Assembly: GCA_018970625.1 (NCBI GenBank)
Contig: JAGWVZ010000077.1
Location: 1-10,698 of the forward strand
Reading direction: 5' to 3'
Source of the DNA: Myxococcales bacterium
GTDB lineage: Bacteria; Myxococcota; Bradymonadia; REDH01
DNA: 10,698 bases
This document shows, one piece after another, positions 1 to 6,451 of this stretch (position 1 is the stretch's first letter; every line of letters begins with the position of its first letter). Below the pieces are notes generated by a model. It saw nothing but the letters and a program-made list of their open reading frames with translations. It was not told where the DNA came from and ran no database searches. The translations under genes and the position numbers were made by a program.

Positions 1-765
1 GGCGATAATAAACCCCTGCCCCAGATTCAGCAGCGACAGCGAGTTCTGGCTTCGGGTAGCTGCCTCGGCCCATTGCTGCAACGATTTATCGTACCGCGCT
101 ATTTCTGACTTTTCGCTCACAAAATATTTCACCGTCTCGTAATTCAGCAGGCCGTCGATTGCGTCCGACGAAGCCCGGCTGTCGCGACTGTTCATTTCGG
201 TCCGAAACTGGATTCGCCATTTTGTGAGCGAGAACGTGAACGCCACATAAGCAATAAATGTAATGAGCGTAACGACCGCAAAACTGCCGCTGTATTGCGT
301 CATTAAAACGACCGACACCATGAGCACTTCGACAATCGTGGGCACAATATTAAAGAGCAGATAATTCAGCAGCGTCGAAATGCTGCTGGTCCCGCGCCCA
401 ATATCGCGAGCGACTGCGCCGGTTTTTCGCGTCAGGTGAAATTGCAGCGGCAGTCGATGCAGATGCTCCAGCACACGCACCGACATCTGCCGCATCATGC
501 CATGCTGCGCCGACGCAAATACAATGGACTGCAACTCCCGAAACAGCGTCGCAGCAAACCGCAGCCCGCCATAGGCAACCAGCAGCACGACGGGAATCGT
601 GGTGAGTTCAGACCGGTCCAGCCCATCGACAATCCGTTGCAACAGCAGCGGCACCGCCACGGTTGTACCCTTGGCCGCCAGCAGCACCAGCAACGCCAGC
701 ACAATGCGCCCGTAATATCCGCGGAGCAGGGGCAGCAGCGCCCTTATCATCTCGGCGCTCGACAT
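1..765 (-). CDS. Atm1/ABCB7-type ABC exporter, N-terminal part (runs off the left edge)
   Basis: Only the first 255 codons are present; the reading frame is open to base 1, so the rest of the membrane domain and the ATPase lie outside. Hydrophobic segments fall at about residues 20-41, 54-74, 132-155 and 160-180, as in an ABC type I exporter half-transporter. Two signatures place it near mitochondrial ABCB7/Atm1 and bacterial Atm1: RGTSSISTLLNYLLFNIVPT at residues 124-143, and LLNYETVKYF at residues 206-215 after a MNSRDS segment. Known family members export glutathione-linked or thiol/persulfide compounds across the inner membrane and some protect against heavy metals; the cargo here is inferred only. 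The ATG at 765 has GAGGG just upstream and no better in-frame start. A glutathione synthetase gene lies 3.7 kb away on the same strand, which fits but is not an operon link. Confidence 0.9.
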   Translation of the reverse strand, partial: MSSAEMIRALLPLLRGYYGRIVLALLVLLAAKGTTVAVPLLLQRIVDGLDRSELTTIPVVLLVAYGGLRFAATLFRELQSIVFASAQHGMMRQMSVRVLEHLHRLPLQFHLTRKTGAVARDIGRGTSSISTLLNYLLFNIVPTIVEVLMVSVVLMTQYSGSFAVVTLITFIAYVAFTFSLTKWRIQFRTEMNSRDSRASSDAIDGLLNYETVKYFVSEKSEIARYDKSLQQWAEAATRSQNSLSLLNLGQGFIIA

Positions 766-801
766 GGCACCCTCACGGGTAGATTCATCGGGTGAACGAG
801 G

Positions 802-826
802 GGACGCTGGTTTTCCAGCAGCGTCC
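802..826. other. Hairpin between the EF-hand lipoprotein gene and the ABC exporter gene
   Basis: An 8-bp perfect inverted repeat (GGACGCTG at 802-809, CAGCGTCC at 819-826) encloses a 9-base loop. On the minus strand it sits 75 bases after the lipoprotein stop codon and 37 bases before the exporter start. There is no T-run on either side, so it is not a classical intrinsic terminator. It could be a weak terminator, an mRNA-stabilising stem or an operator. No convincing promoter is visible in 766-900. Confidence 0.4.
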
Positions 827-900
827 AGGCGCGGGCGTCTCATGCAGGGTCGTGGGAAAATGGTCGAATCGGATTACCGCCCTGCCGTGTGGCCGAATGA

Positions 901-1812
901 CTAGCCGCCGCAGAGGGAATCGTTGGGCTCACGGAAGGTCCACAGCTGCGACAGGCTGTCGTTGACCTCGTCGCAGTCGATTGTGCCGTCGGCGTTCAGG
1001 TCCAGATCAAGCGACCCGCCCTGACCGTCAATCCGCATGAGCTCGAACTTCGAGAACGGGTCGTTCGCCGTCACCGTTCGCGGGGCCACGCACAGGCTCT
1101 GCGTCGCACCGAGCACCGACTGGGCATAATAGGTAACCGAATTGCCACGAATGAGATTCGGACGTTCGAACGTTCCAACGTAACGAATCGCAGCGCGCTG
1201 TGCGATAAACATGTCACAGCCGCCGTTGCCTTCGCCGCCATTTACGCGCAGGGTAATCCCGGGCTGACCATCCTCATCGGCGTCGATCACGCGCGGGTCA
1301 TCCCGGTCGGCCGGCATTTCTTCGGTCAGCGGGTCGGTGAGGTTGACACCATAAATCTGCCGCTCGATGCCTGAGGCATAACCGGCGCCAACGCCGTTGC
1401 CGCTTACGTAAGAATCTTCAATGATATTCGGCTGATGCGCCTGCGCCGCTTCGTTCGGAAACGTGGTCTCAAGGCCGAGCACGCGGGTCAGGTTGATCGA
1501 GCAGATGGTGCGTTCTTCACGCACTTGCGCCACGTTTTGCGTCATCTGAATCAGCTCGGCCGACACGCTCAGGGCCTCGGTTTTGAGCCCCAGCGTCTCG
1601 ACGCAGTTCGACTGTTCGTGAATCAGCAACCAGGCGCCGTTCATCGTGGGAATACCCTGTCCGATGTTACCCGAATCGAGCCCCGTGCCGCCGTCGGTCA
1701 CGATGCCGGCGTCCTGCGTCTGCGGTCCGAATTCCGAGGGCGCGTCCTCGATCGCACAGGCACACAAAGCCAGAGACGCTAAAATAATCAGCAGGTTACG
1801 TTTTTCCTTCAC
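901..1812 (-). CDS. Secreted lipoprotein with a C-terminal EF-hand loop, function unknown
   Basis: The best start is GTG at 1812, giving 303 residues that begin with a textbook lipoprotein signal peptide: two lysines and an arginine, a Leu/Ile-rich core, then LCAC, with Cys19 the likely lipidated residue. The frame is open upstream to 1959, but that extension has no signal-peptide character and would bury the lipobox. A Gly/Asp-rich linker (residues 26-52) follows, then a Cys-containing, probably beta-rich body not recognised as a named family. Residues 271-282, DLNADGTIDCDE, match the 12-position canonical EF-hand loop (D1, N3, D5, G6, I8, D9, E12), so calcium binding is likely. A second DxDxDG cluster occurs near residues 177-182. 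The preceding serA-like gene ends 276 bp upstream, so this gene is probably transcribed independently. Function could be structural or adhesive at the cell surface. Confidence 0.8.
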   Translation of the reverse strand: MKEKRNLLIILASLALCACAIEDAPSEFGPQTQDAGIVTDGGTGLDSGNIGQGIPTMNGAWLLIHEQSNCVETLGLKTEALSVSAELIQMTQNVAQVREERTICSINLTRVLGLETTFPNEAAQAHQPNIIEDSYVSGNGVGAGYASGIERQIYGVNLTDPLTEEMPADRDDPRVIDADEDGQPGITLRVNGGEGNGGCDMFIAQRAAIRYVGTFERPNLIRGNSVTYYAQSVLGATQSLCVAPRTVTANDPFSKFELMRIDGQGGSLDLDLNADGTIDCDEVNDSLSQLWTFREPNDSLCGG

Positions 1813-2088
1813 GGTCTCACACTGTGGCAGGAAGTTGGGCCATTTGCCAGCCGCACGGGCTGTAGCACAGCGACCCCATGCACAAAAGACTGCTCTGGTG
1901 TATTGGCAACGGGCGGGCGCGAAGCGGTATTTCAGGGCCCGGCAGACCCGTTGCACCACGCCGAACCCGGGGGTCAGACCGGCCGATTCGGCCGCGTGCG
2001 CCGCTGGCGTTTTTCAAACTCATTTCAGGGCGTTGCAACGCCCTGCCCAGCTGCTGCGAACCGTCGTCGGCGCACGCGGTGAGGGATT
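1813..2088. other. Intergenic region with several dyads, no gene
   Basis: This 276-bp stretch separates the serA-like gene from the EF-hand lipoprotein gene, both minus strand. It contains a 15-bp inverted repeat with a single central base (CGGCCGA-T-TCGGCCG, 1980-1994), a 20-bp perfect palindrome (listed separately), a small stem (CAGCC/GGCTG, 1848-1862) in the lipoprotein leader, and on the plus strand a short stem CGCC-GCT-GGCG followed by TTTTT (1999-2014). The last resembles an intrinsic terminator for plus-strand transcripts, although no plus-strand gene precedes it. Open frames here lack start signals and protein character. I found no convincing sigma-70 promoter for the lipoprotein. 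Confidence 0.5.
2026..2045. other. 20-bp perfect palindrome downstream of the serA-like gene
   Basis: CAGGGCGTTGCAACGCCCTG equals its own reverse complement. It starts 43 bp past the stop codon of the serA-like gene. As RNA it could form a stem of about 8 GC-rich pairs with a 4-base loop. On the minus strand the following bases are AAATGAGTTTGAAAAAC, not a U-run, so a classical terminator is doubtful. A transcript-end stem or a dimeric-protein binding site are both possible. Confidence 0.5.
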
Positions 2089-3414
2089 TCAAACCGGAAT
2101 CTGGCGAATCGCCCGAATCGCGCGTGGGTCGCCGGTGAGGTCCACGGCGCGCTGCACCAGGTCATCGATGTGATCGGGCGACAGCGGCTTGTCGATGGCG
2201 ACCAGCTCGTACGCGACATTGTATTCGTTGTAGTCGCGGTGAATCGACACGTCGGTGCCAAAGCCTGCTTCGTAGATCGCGTCGGCGATGGCCTTTCGGG
2301 TGCCGCGTCGGCTGGAGTGCACAATGGAGACGATGTGCTGAATGCCTTCGAGGGTGTCGAAGCCGACGTTGCTCTTGCTGCCGAACACGCAGTTGCGCAG
2401 CATGCCGTTCTGGCTGAGCGCCTGCGTGGTGCTGGCGACATAGCGCGCAATGCGGGGCTGCGCTTCGAGCGTGGCAGCGCCAATGTGCGGGGTTCCGTAA
2501 ATATTCGGAGCCGACGCGTACGGGTTCTCCCAGACATCGCGGGTGTCGGCGGGTTCGGTGGGATACACATCGACGATGGCCTGCCGGACGTGGCCCTCTT
2601 CAGTGGCGCGAATGAGGTCCTCGGGGCGAAGGATCGAGCCGCGCGCGAGGTTGATGAACACGCGCGGGCTGTCGCCGTCTTTCTCGGAGAAGGCCGCGAA
2701 GTGGTCGTAGGTCAGCAGGTTTTCGTTGCTGCGACCGTTGTAGTCGTAGGCCGAGATGTGTGCGGACACATAGTCGGACATGGTAAAGAGGTCGCGGATG
2801 GTGGGCGCCCACTTCCAGCCCATGGTTTCGCCGACCTCGCGTGCGACCTCGCGGTTGTCGTGAAAGGCGATCTTCATGTCGAGGGCAGCCGCCATCTGGG
2901 CGACCTGCTTGCCGATGTTTCCGAGGCCGAGAATACCGATGGTTTTGTCGCGGATCTCGAAACGTCGCTCCTGTGACTTTACGAACTTGCCCTTGCGGGT
3001 CTCTTCGGTGGCCTCAAATACCCGTCGTGAAAGGCAAATCAGCTCGCCAATCACCAGCTCGGCGACCGATCGACCATTCGAGATGGGGTCATTGGTGACA
3101 AGCACGCCGTGCTCGGCGCATGCCTTCTTGTCGACGGAGTCGTCGCCGATGCAGCACAGCATGACGGCGTGCAGGTAGGGCGCGGCCTGCAGCACACGCT
3201 CGTTGACCTCAATGCGGCTGCGCTTGAACAGCAGCTCCCATGGCTCGCTCTCCAGCAACCGAATGAGCTCGTCGTCGGTGGGCGTGCGCTCGGGGCGCCA
3301 GGCTTCAATGCCAAGAGCGCGCAGGTGCGCGTCGAGCGAGCTGTCCGGATTTTCAAGAACGAGGGCCTTGCGGAAAGGCCCAATGCCGATTCGGGGGCGA
3401 ATAGGGAGAGTCAC
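2089..3414 (-). CDS. serA: D-3-phosphoglycerate dehydrogenase-like enzyme with ACT-like domain
   Basis: This 441-residue protein belongs to the D-isomer-specific 2-hydroxyacid dehydrogenases and most resembles the E. coli-type SerA (about 410 residues), which oxidises 3-phosphoglycerate in the first step of serine synthesis. Visible features are a substrate-domain motif SNGRSVAELVIGE (residues 112-124), the Rossmann loop GLGNIG (163-168) with Asp186 as the likely NAD-selecting residue, and the catalytic set Arg258 (NLARGS), Glu287 (PTEP) and His310 (TPHIGAAT). A C-terminal region from about 355 to 441 looks like the regulatory ACT domain, but key serine-contact positions differ (see findings). 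The start codon is GTG without a clear Shine-Dalgarno sequence. An inverted repeat GGGCCTT-GCGGA-AAGGCCC (3363-3381) lies inside the first codons and may fold in the mRNA. A related 2-hydroxyacid dehydrogenase with another substrate is the main alternative. Confidence 0.88.
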   Translation of the reverse strand: MTLPIRPRIGIGPFRKALVLENPDSSLDAHLRALGIEAWRPERTPTDDELIRLLESEPWELLFKRSRIEVNERVLQAAPYLHAVMLCCIGDDSVDKKACAEHGVLVTNDPISNGRSVAELVIGELICLSRRVFEATEETRKGKFVKSQERRFEIRDKTIGILGLGNIGKQVAQMAAALDMKIAFHDNREVAREVGETMGWKWAPTIRDLFTMSDYVSAHISAYDYNGRSNENLLTYDHFAAFSEKDGDSPRVFINLARGSILRPEDLIRATEEGHVRQAIVDVYPTEPADTRDVWENPYASAPNIYGTPHIGAATLEAQPRIARYVASTTQALSQNGMLRNCVFGSKSNVGFDTLEGIQHIVSIVHSSRRGTRKAIADAIYEAGFGTDVSIHRDYNEYNVAYELVAIDKPLSPDHIDDLVQRAVDLTGDPRAIRAIRQIPV

Positions 3415-3485
3415 GGGGAGTCTCGAGAGCAGAGAAATCCATGTTGCGCGAAGTGCGCCGTGGCACGGGATGCGCCGGCGGCTGC

Positions 3486-3513
3486 GCTATACCGAAACGG
3501 GGTCATGTGTCAT
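3486..3513 (-). promoter_or_regulatory. Probable sigma-70 promoter of the serA-like gene
   Basis: On the minus strand a -35 box ATGACA (3513-3508, five of six consensus bases) and a -10 box TATAGC (3491-3486, four of six) are separated by 16 bases. The predicted transcript starts near 3479, giving a leader of about 65 bases. The -35 region contains the tandem repeat GTCATG-T-GTCATG (3502-3514), flanked by GAAAC (3494-3498) and GTTTC (3520-3524) in inverted orientation. The promoter may therefore be regulated. Confidence 0.5.
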
Positions 3514-3588
3514 GCCCGTGTTTCGAGAATTTTGTGTGACAGCGGGCCGCCGTGGATCGTCAGCTGAAGAGGACGACACTGGCAGAGA

Positions 3589-3603
3589 CCGCGATCATCG
3601 CGG
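3589..3603. other. Inverted repeat just after the short RHH gene
   Basis: CCGCGAT-C-ATCGCGG has 7-bp arms around one central base, or as RNA a 6-bp stem with a 3-base loop. It begins 9 bases past the stop codon of the 54-residue gene in the minus direction. No U-run follows on that strand (GTCTCTGCC), so it is at best a weak terminator; it could also be an operator. Confidence 0.35.
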
Positions 3604-3612
3604 GGGTGCGCG

Positions 3613-3777
3613 TTATTTGGGCTTCTGCTGCGCGGCGAGCAGGCGCGGCTTGAGGACGGTGTTCAGGAGGTCGCTAAAGACTTCGACCTGAGTGCGTCCG
3701 GTTTTTTCGCAGTGAGCGCGCAGCACTTCGTGCGCTTCAAGGCTGATCCAGATGGGCTTCTTGCCGTCGTTGGACAT
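3613..3777 (-). CDS. Short ribbon-helix-helix-like protein (54 residues)
   Basis: ATG at 3777 to TAA at 3613 encodes 54 residues, MSNDGKKPIWISLEAH at the N-terminus. The order short beta strand (PIWISL), helix (residues 14-24), turn (TGR) and second helix (residues 27-40) is typical of Arc/MetJ/CopG-type DNA-binding proteins, which act as dimers. Residues 5-42 align without gaps to residues 21-58 of the protein encoded 35 bp upstream, with 14 of 38 positions identical; this paralogy is the strongest evidence that so small a gene is real. The gene lacks the long C-terminal tail of its partner. The short gap suggests co-transcription from the promoter at 4323-4352. Ribosome binding is weak (AGG about 10 bases upstream). 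Role inferred: transcriptional regulator or small nucleoid/partition-type protein; no toxin gene sits beside it. Confidence 0.72.
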   Translation of the reverse strand: MSNDGKKPIWISLEAHEVLRAHCEKTGRTQVEVFSDLLNTVLKPRLLAAQQKPK

Positions 3778-3812
3778 GATGGTGACCTGAAGGTGTTAGC
3801 AAGGAGAGGGTT

Positions 3813-4262
3813 TCAGACGAGCCAGATGCCGCCGAGGTACTGTACGTTGCCCGTCGGCGGAACCTCGCGGCGACGCGGCTCTGGCCGAGGCGCAGGCGTC
3901 GGAGCGGGCGGAGTTGGGGCGGCCACCACACGCACCGGGGCTTCATCGGCGCCAATCAGCTGCTCGTCTTCGGCGACAGCTGGGGCGGCAGCGACGGCCG
4001 GAGCCGTCACGACGGGAGCGGCCACAACCGCGTCCACCTTCGCCGCCGACGACTCCACAACGGGTTCAGACGCCGCAGCGGCACCGCCGAGCGTCTCGAG
4101 CACGAGCTGGCTGGCGACGTCGACCATGGACTGCCGGGTGAGCGTGGCCCACTCTTTCAGAATGACGTGGGCATCTTCGTCAACCCAGACCGGCTTCTTG
4201 CCGCCGGGCTTCACTTCTGCGCCACCTTTGCCGGCCTTGGCGCTTTCCTTTTTGTCAGACAT
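3813..4262 (-). CDS. Ribbon-helix-helix-like protein with long Ala/Val/Pro-rich tail
   Basis: The preferred start is ATG at 4262 (149 residues, MSDKKESAKAG...). The frame stays open to 4403, but the extension would cross the promoter and looks non-coding. Residues 1-22 are Lys/Gly-rich and probably disordered. Residues 22-58 contain the strand KPVWVDED, a helix, a TRQS turn and a second helix (MVDVASQLVLETL), matching the RHH fold. Residues 61-149 are a low-complexity Ala/Val/Pro tail with an acidic patch (AEDEQ, about 97-101) and an Arg/Pro stretch (about 126-135), ending in an aromatic and hydrophobic segment (VQYLGGIWLV) that may bind a partner. The small downstream gene is a tailless paralogue. 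The promoter contains an embedded inverted repeat, suggesting that the protein represses its own transcription. The target genes cannot be inferred. Confidence 0.75.
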   Translation of the reverse strand: MSDKKESAKAGKGGAEVKPGGKKPVWVDEDAHVILKEWATLTRQSMVDVASQLVLETLGGAAAASEPVVESSAAKVDAVVAAPVVTAPAVAAAPAVAEDEQLIGADEAPVRVVAAPTPPAPTPAPRPEPRRREVPPTGNVQYLGGIWLV

Positions 4263-4322
4263 CGTTGGCACTCGGGTAGTCAGTAGCAGGGCGAAATGCG
4301 CCCGAAAGCGAGCGGGCCTTTC

Positions 4323-4352
4323 GTTATGGTCAATCGGGTGCCCGATGGTCAA
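4323..4352 (-). promoter_or_regulatory. Promoter of the RHH pair with an operator-like repeat in its spacer
   Basis: On the minus strand -35 TTGACC (4352-4347, five of six) and -10 CATAAC (4328-4323, four of six) are 18 bases apart. The spacer holds a perfect inverted repeat, ATCGGG-TG-CCCGAT (4333-4346). The octamer ATGGTCAA occurs on the plus strand at 4326-4333 and again at 4345-4352, a direct repeat with 19-bp spacing that covers both promoter boxes. The expected start point near 4316 leaves a leader of about 54 bases, within which GGGCG/CGCCC (4289-4303) can pair. RHH repressors commonly bind short direct or inverted repeats overlapping their own promoters. Confidence 0.5.
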
Positions 4353-4466
4353 GCGGATCGTCGCACAGGCCACATTCCCAAGGCTTTCGCCCGCGTCGTC
4401 CACATGGTGGGCTCTTGTTCATCCGAGGAACTTTTCAGGGCGGCGGCACCATCGGACCGCTGCGGG

Positions 4467-5456
4467 CTAGCGTAAACTGACCTGAGCCTGATGGGCTGCC
4501 AGCAGCTGCAGCGCGCCATCGACGGTGCGCTCCGAGGCGGTGGGACCCGTCTGGCCTCGCGCAGACGCGAACCTGTCGATCTCCTGCATGCCGGTCGGGC
4601 TGGTAACGTTGACCTCGGTGAGGTGGCCTCCGATGACGTCCAGCCCAACAAACCAAAGGCCGTGTTTGCGCAGCGTGGGCAGCACGCCGTCGACGATCTC
4701 GCGGTCGCGTTCGGTGATTCCGCCATCGACCGCCTTGCCGCCAGCGGCGAGGTTGCCGCGAAACTCGTTGCCCTGCGGAACGCGCAGCAGCCCGCCGAGG
4801 ATCTCGCCGTCCATGAGCAGCACACGCTTGTCGCCTTCGCGAGCTTCGGGAAGGAACCGCTGCACCATCACCGATTCCTCGCCATACCGTGTGCTCTGCT
4901 CGATGATCGTGCCCAGGTTGGCGTCGTCTTCGCGCAGCAGGAAGATGCCGGAACCGCCCATGAGATCGAGCGGCTTCAGCACGGCCTTTCCACCCATCCC
5001 GGCCAGAAACATGCGGATGTCGTCGGCGCTGCGCGTGATGATCGACGTGGGCGCAAACTGCGGGAAGTTCAGGACAAACGCTTTCTCGTTGGCTGCGCGC
5101 AGGCCTGCCTGCCGGTTCAGCACCAGGCAGCCGGCCTGCTCGGCCTGCTCGAGCAGCAGCGTGGCGTAAAAGAACGCCATGTTGAACGGCGGATCCTTGC
5201 GCATCCAGATCACAGGAAAGTCTTTCAGGGCGGTGCGCGGAACAGGCTCGCCGAGCTTCTGGACGCCGGTACCGGGAATGGCCTGCAGCTGCTGGCAGGT
5301 GGCCCAGACGCCCGCCTGGTGCGACACGGCGAGGGTGTCGATCGTGCAGTACCACGTCTCGATTCCACGTCGGGCACACTCGGCCATGATCGCGAAGGTC
5401 GTGTCTTTTTTGATGTTGATGGACTCGACAGGGTCCATGACGAAGAGCCAACGCAT
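4467..5456 (-). CDS. gshB: Glutathione synthetase (ATP-grasp ligase)
   Basis: This 329-residue protein matches bacterial GshB (E. coli 316 residues), which joins gamma-glutamylcysteine and glycine with ATP to make glutathione in the cytoplasm. Diagnostic segments occur in the expected order: MDP (residues 7-9) with the N-terminal SINIKKDTT stretch, MRKDPPFNM (85-93), the ATP-grasp glycine-rich loop KPLDLMGGSG (161-170), RGNLAAGG (233-240), and the metal/product-binding end GLDVIG (271-276) and EVNVTSPTGMQEID (281-294). The protein appears full length with no missing catalytic motif. The ATG at 5456 begins MRWLFVMDP as in the family; an AGG about 10 bases upstream is a modest ribosome-binding site. 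No gshA is visible here. The next minus-strand gene begins 204 bp downstream behind its own promoter, so gshB probably stands alone. Confidence 0.95.
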   Translation of the reverse strand: MRWLFVMDPVESINIKKDTTFAIMAECARRGIETWYCTIDTLAVSHQAGVWATCQQLQAIPGTGVQKLGEPVPRTALKDFPVIWMRKDPPFNMAFFYATLLLEQAEQAGCLVLNRQAGLRAANEKAFVLNFPQFAPTSIITRSADDIRMFLAGMGGKAVLKPLDLMGGSGIFLLREDDANLGTIIEQSTRYGEESVMVQRFLPEAREGDKRVLLMDGEILGGLLRVPQGNEFRGNLAAGGKAVDGGITERDREIVDGVLPTLRKHGLWFVGLDVIGGHLTEVNVTSPTGMQEIDRFASARGQTGPTASERTVDGALQLLAAHQAQVSLR

Positions 5457-5694
5457 GACAGGGCCTGGGAGAGAGAGTTGTCAGCGGCGATACACGGAAC
5501 GCACGCACACTGCATTCGATTCCGAACGCCTAGGCCACATGCCGCCGCCCCGGCGTTGACGCAATGAATGACAGCGGGGGCAACCACGTCACAGCACCGC
5601 CGGTTGGCTGCTTCGGGACTTGAAGCGTCTGTGACGTTGTGTCAGGGGATCGCCGAGCGAACCGAAGACCGTGATCGAGATTGGAGTGAGAACG
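5457..5694. other. Divergent intergenic region with nested inverted repeats
   Basis: This region separates gshB (minus) from the first eight-cysteine lipoprotein gene (plus) and must hold both promoters, but neither strand shows a strong -35/-10 pair. Its main feature is a 9-bp perfect inverted repeat, ACGTCACAG (5586-5594) and CTGTGACGT (5629-5637), enclosing a smaller stem GCTTC/GAAGC (5610-5626). It lies 57-109 bases before the lipoprotein start, so it could be a paired operator or a leader stem-loop. GCCTAGGC at about 5528-5535 is a short palindrome nearer gshB. Confidence 0.45.
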
Positions 5695-6261
5695 ATGCCT
5701 GAAACAACGACGACAGGACGCAGTTCAGCCTGGGCAATCCCCGTGCTGGCGGTATTGCCACTGCATCTGGTGGGGTGCGACGAGATCTTTGGGACCCCGG
5801 ACGCTGGCGACGACGACGCGGGGGATGGTGGCACGGACGCGAGCGGCGACTCGGGTGGGGCCGACGCCGACGATGATTGGGACAGCGACGATCGCGACGC
5901 GGGAGGCGACGACGACAGCACCTCGGTATCGCCGGATGGTGGCGATGATGACGTCGACCCGATTCTGCCGAGCTCCCTGCGCGCCCGACTACAGCCGCTG
6001 CTGGATCGTTATTGTGACGAGGCGCTGGACTGCGGTGCATTTGCGTCGGTGGAAGAGTGCGAAGCGTACGCGCTGGCCGGGCTGTACGAGTACATCCCTG
6101 AAGGCGTGGAGCCCACGGAAGGGTGCATTGACGCGGTGTATTCGTACTTTGACTGCTATACCGACCGCCTGGTGTGCGACGAGTCTGCGATGCCACCCGA
6201 GGTGTATTCCGACGCCAACTGTGAGCTGCAGGCGACCAATGCGGGCCTGCGGTGTCGCTAA
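5695..6261 (+). CDS. Lipoprotein with Asp-rich linker and eight-cysteine domain (copy 1)
   Basis: The start is ATG at 5695, preceded by GGAG 8 bases upstream; an in-frame GTG at 5671 lacks such a site. The 188-residue product has a lipoprotein signal peptide ending in LVGC (Cys28 lipidated), an Asp/Gly-rich, strongly acidic linker (residues 35-90) of the kind that spaces a surface domain from the membrane, and a C-terminal domain with eight cysteines at 107, 113, 122, 144, 154, 161, 176 and 187. The even number suggests four disulfides formed outside the cytoplasm. The next lipoprotein (6589-7164) has the same cysteine pattern and signal peptide. I do not recognise a named family. Likely a surface or periplasm-facing structural or binding protein; the ligand is unknown. 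Confidence 0.82.
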   Translation: MPETTTTGRSSAWAIPVLAVLPLHLVGCDEIFGTPDAGDDDAGDGGTDASGDSGGADADDDWDSDDRDAGGDDDSTSVSPDGGDDDVDPILPSSLRARLQPLLDRYCDEALDCGAFASVEECEAYALAGLYEYIPEGVEPTEGCIDAVYSYFDCYTDRLVCDESAMPPEVYSDANCELQATNAGLRCR

Positions 6262-6451
6262 TGTTCGGGGATAGTGGGGAGAGGCTTGAAGCGAGCTGAG
6301 TGCACATACGAGTTGAATGAGCAGCGCATCGCTGAGTGTGATTGGCGAACGAGAGGGGCGTGTGATGCGCAATCTTAACTGCATGCTAGGTCGCGTATAT
6401 TGACGGATGCCCGCTTGGCTGAAGCACGTATCTTTAAGGGGTTGCAACCAG

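Noticed and set aside
636..643. Third copy of GTTGCAAC, inside the ABC exporter gene
   Set aside because: It is within coding sequence and not part of a longer palindrome, so it does not support a shared operator.
436..795. Plus-strand Gln/His-rich frame
   Set aside because: It is the antisense of the ABC exporter, whose membrane-domain signatures are unmistakable.
1999..2014. Intrinsic terminator for a plus-strand gene (short stem plus TTTTT)
   Set aside because: The stem is only 4 bp plus a wobble pair, and no credible plus-strand gene precedes it; it is kept only as a note in the intergenic entry.
2170..2976. Plus-strand open frame of 268 codons opposite the serA-like gene
   Set aside because: The minus-strand frame encodes a dehydrogenase with all catalytic motifs; the plus-strand product is an antisense shadow typical of high-GC genes.
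3613..4262. Toxin-antitoxin interpretation of the RHH pair
   Set aside because: Both proteins are RHH-like and no toxin-like partner (RelE, PIN, Fic or similar) is adjacent.
4435..5508. Minus-strand open frame of 357 codons overlapping gshB in another phase
   Set aside because: Arg/Pro/His-rich composition is typical of a frame-shifted reading of a GC-rich gene; GshB is the real product.
4491..5567. Plus-strand open frame of 358 codons opposite gshB
   Set aside because: It lies antisense to a full, clearly recognised GshB and shows no domain character.
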